A DNA stretch of 64,000 nucleotides, taken from Palsa-459 sp035937595 (GTDB taxonomy: Bacteria > Actinomycetota > Acidimicrobiia > Acidimicrobiales > RAAP-2). Of the stretch, positions 62,813-64,000 are shown piece after piece. Both the position numbers and the translations under genes were made by a program. The stretch covers positions 36,709 through 100,708 of the forward strand of contig DASZHS010000045.1 of assembly GCA_035937595.1 (NCBI GenBank), read 5' to 3'. The notes below the pieces were generated by a model. It made no database searches and had not been told where the DNA came from. It was given only the letters and a program-made list of their open reading frames with translations. The first letter of the stretch is position 1. Every line of letters begins with the position of its first letter.

Positions 62813-64000
62813 ATGGCTATCGCTCCACAGAGGGTCGGCATCGGGCTGCGGCGTCACTTCACGACGAGCGGTCTGCACCCGTACGACGAGGTCGGCTGGG
62901 AGCGGCGCGACGCGCGCATCACCAACTACCGCGACAACACCATCGCCTTCGAGCAGATCGGCGTCGAGGTGCCCGCCACGTGGAGCGTGAACGCGACCAA
63001 CATCCTCGCCCAGAAGTACTTCCGTGGGACGGTCGGCACGCGGGAGCGTGAGACCTCGCTGCGCCAGGTCGCCGACCGCATCGTCGACACGATCGTCGAG
63101 TGGGGCGTGAAGGACGGCTACTTCGTCGACGACGACGAGGCCGAGACGTTCCGCGCCGAGCTCAAGCACCTCATCGTGCACCAGAAGGCGGCGTTCAACT
63201 CGCCCGTGTGGTTCAACATCGGGGTGAAGGGCGTCCCGCAGCAGGCGAGCGCGTGCTTCATCCTGCAGGTCAACGACGCGATGGACTCGATCCTCAACTG
63301 GTACACCGAGGAGGGCATCATCTTCAAGGGCGGCTCGGGGGCGGGGGTCAACCTCTCGCGGATCCGCGCCAGCCAGGAGCTGCTCGCGGGCGGCGGCACC
63401 GCGTCCGGACCCGTCAGCTTCATGCGTGGCGCGGACGCCTCGGCCGGCACCATCAAGTCGGGGGGCAAGACACGCCGCGCCGCGAAGATGGTCATCTTGG
63501 ACGTCGACCACCCCGACATCGAGGAGTTCGTGTGGTGCAAGGCGAACGAGGAGCGCAAGGCGCGGGTGCTGCGTGACGCGGGCTTCGACATGGACCTCGA
63601 CGGCAAGGACATCCACTCGGTCCAGTACCAGAACGCGAACAACTCGGTTCGGGTCTCGGACGACTTCATGCGCGCGGTGCTCGAGGACCGCGACTGGACG
63701 CTGACGGCGCGCACGGACGGGGCCGCCGTGGCCACGGTGCGGGCCCGGGACCTGTGGCGCCAGGTCGCGCGGGCAGCGTGGGAGTGCGCCGACCCCGGGC
63801 TGCAGTTCGACACGACGATCAACGACTGGCACACCGCGTCGAATACGGCGCGGATCAACGCCTCGAACCCGTGCAGCGAGTACATGCACATCGACAACTC
63901 CGCGTGCAACCTCGCGAGCCTCAACCTCATGACGTTCCTCAACGACGACGGGAGCTTCGACGTCGACGGGTTCACCGCGGCGATCGAGGTCGTCTTCACG
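62813..64000 (+). CDS. nrdJ: Adenosylcobalamin-dependent ribonucleotide reductase, N-terminal 396 codons
   Basis: The frame begins at ATG 62813 after an AGAGGAG site and stays open to the window end. GLRRHFTTSGLHPYDEVGWERRDARITNYRDNTIAFEQ and VEVPATWSVNATNILAQKYFRG are the typical start of the long actinobacterial class II NrdJ. FNSPVWFNIGVKG, ASACFILQVNDAMDSILNWYTEEGIIFKGGSGAGVNLSRIR, SGGKTRRAAKMVILDVDHPDIEEFVWCK and INASNPCSEYMHIDNSACNLASLNL follow, including the active-site Cys and the NPCSE motif. The enzyme makes deoxyribonucleotides using adenosylcobalamin. About half or more of the protein is missing. NrdR-like boxes lie upstream; no cobalamin riboswitch was found. Confidence 0.95.
   Translation, partial: MAIAPQRVGIGLRRHFTTSGLHPYDEVGWERRDARITNYRDNTIAFEQIGVEVPATWSVNATNILAQKYFRGTVGTRERETSLRQVADRIVDTIVEWGVKDGYFVDDDEAETFRAELKHLIVHQKAAFNSPVWFNIGVKGVPQQASACFILQVNDAMDSILNWYTEEGIIFKGGSGAGVNLSRIRASQELLAGGGTASGPVSFMRGADASAGTIKSGGKTRRAAKMVILDVDHPDIEEFVWCKANEERKARVLRDAGFDMDLDGKDIHSVQYQNANNSVRVSDDFMRAVLEDRDWTLTARTDGAAVATVRARDLWRQVARAAWECADPGLQFDTTINDWHTASNTARINASNPCSEYMHIDNSACNLASLNLMTFLNDDGSFDVDGFTAAIEVVFT

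Noticed and set aside
1..64000. Insertion sequences, transposases, prophage or plasmid functions
   Set aside because: No transposase, integrase or phage protein was recognised, and no terminal inverted repeats flank the catabolic island.

Overview
The window is chromosomal DNA of a very GC-rich actinobacterium. Supporting signs are frequent GTG starts, G/C at third codon positions, three SDRs of the mycofactocin-coupled type, several F420/flavin luciferase-like (LLM) oxidoreductases, an actinobacterial pimB / SRPBCC / ROK glucokinase / plsC neighbourhood, a group II truncated globin and a B12-dependent ribonucleotide reductase. An Acidimicrobiia-like lineage is my best guess, but I cannot place it below phylum with confidence.

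Layout. Positions 1-3.8 kb hold housekeeping or unlinked genes: the 5' end of purK (cut by the window edge), an LLM oxidoreductase, a DsbA-family protein, a PAP2 phosphatase, a RecB-like nuclease and two small proteins. Positions 3.8-45 kb form a large catabolic gene island of about 35 genes in several divergent transcription units. It holds four CoA-activating enzymes, two thiolase-type enzymes (one paired with a DUF35 Zn-ribbon/OB protein), a paired acyl-CoA dehydrogenase, an enoyl-CoA hydratase, a methylmalonyl-CoA-mutase-type large subunit, two MmgE/PrpD proteins, five SDRs, an aldo/keto reductase, a P450, a TauD-type dioxygenase, an LLM monooxygenase, ring- or lactone-opening hydrolases (cyclase, FAH, amidohydrolase, dienelactone hydrolase, alpha/beta hydrolase) and a ribose-type ABC importer. 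The importer has a binding protein, a free permease and an unusual permease-ATPase fusion. An IclR regulator closes the island. Together these suggest uptake, oxygenation, mycofactocin/F420-linked oxidation, CoA activation and beta-oxidation-like breakdown of a small cyclic, perhaps terpenoid or alicyclic, compound. The substrate cannot be read from sequence.

Positions 45.4-50 kb hold an NTF2-like protein and a complete spermidine/putrescine-type ABC importer (ATPase, binding protein, two permeases, overlapping reading frames). Positions 50-55 kb hold a GntR (YtrA-like) regulator between two membrane-anchored extracytoplasmic proteins, tRNA-Gly(UCC), a truncated globin, an RDD membrane protein with an eight-fold nonapeptide repeat, and a thioredoxin-like protein. 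Positions 55.6-62.4 kb hold the pimB/SRPBCC/ROK/plsC region plus an SMP-30 protein and glycerol kinase. From 62.4 kb to the end there is a promoter with two NrdR-like boxes and the first 396 codons of nrdJ.

The main non-coding signal is a 14-bp near-palindromic motif (core ACAATGTGGAA, with T, T and G invariant in seven aligned copies). It occurs in most of the divergent promoter regions of the catabolic island and is a candidate operator for an island-wide regulon, possibly read by the IclR protein encoded at its right end. Within operons most genes overlap by the four bases GTGA or ATGA, which implies translational coupling throughout.
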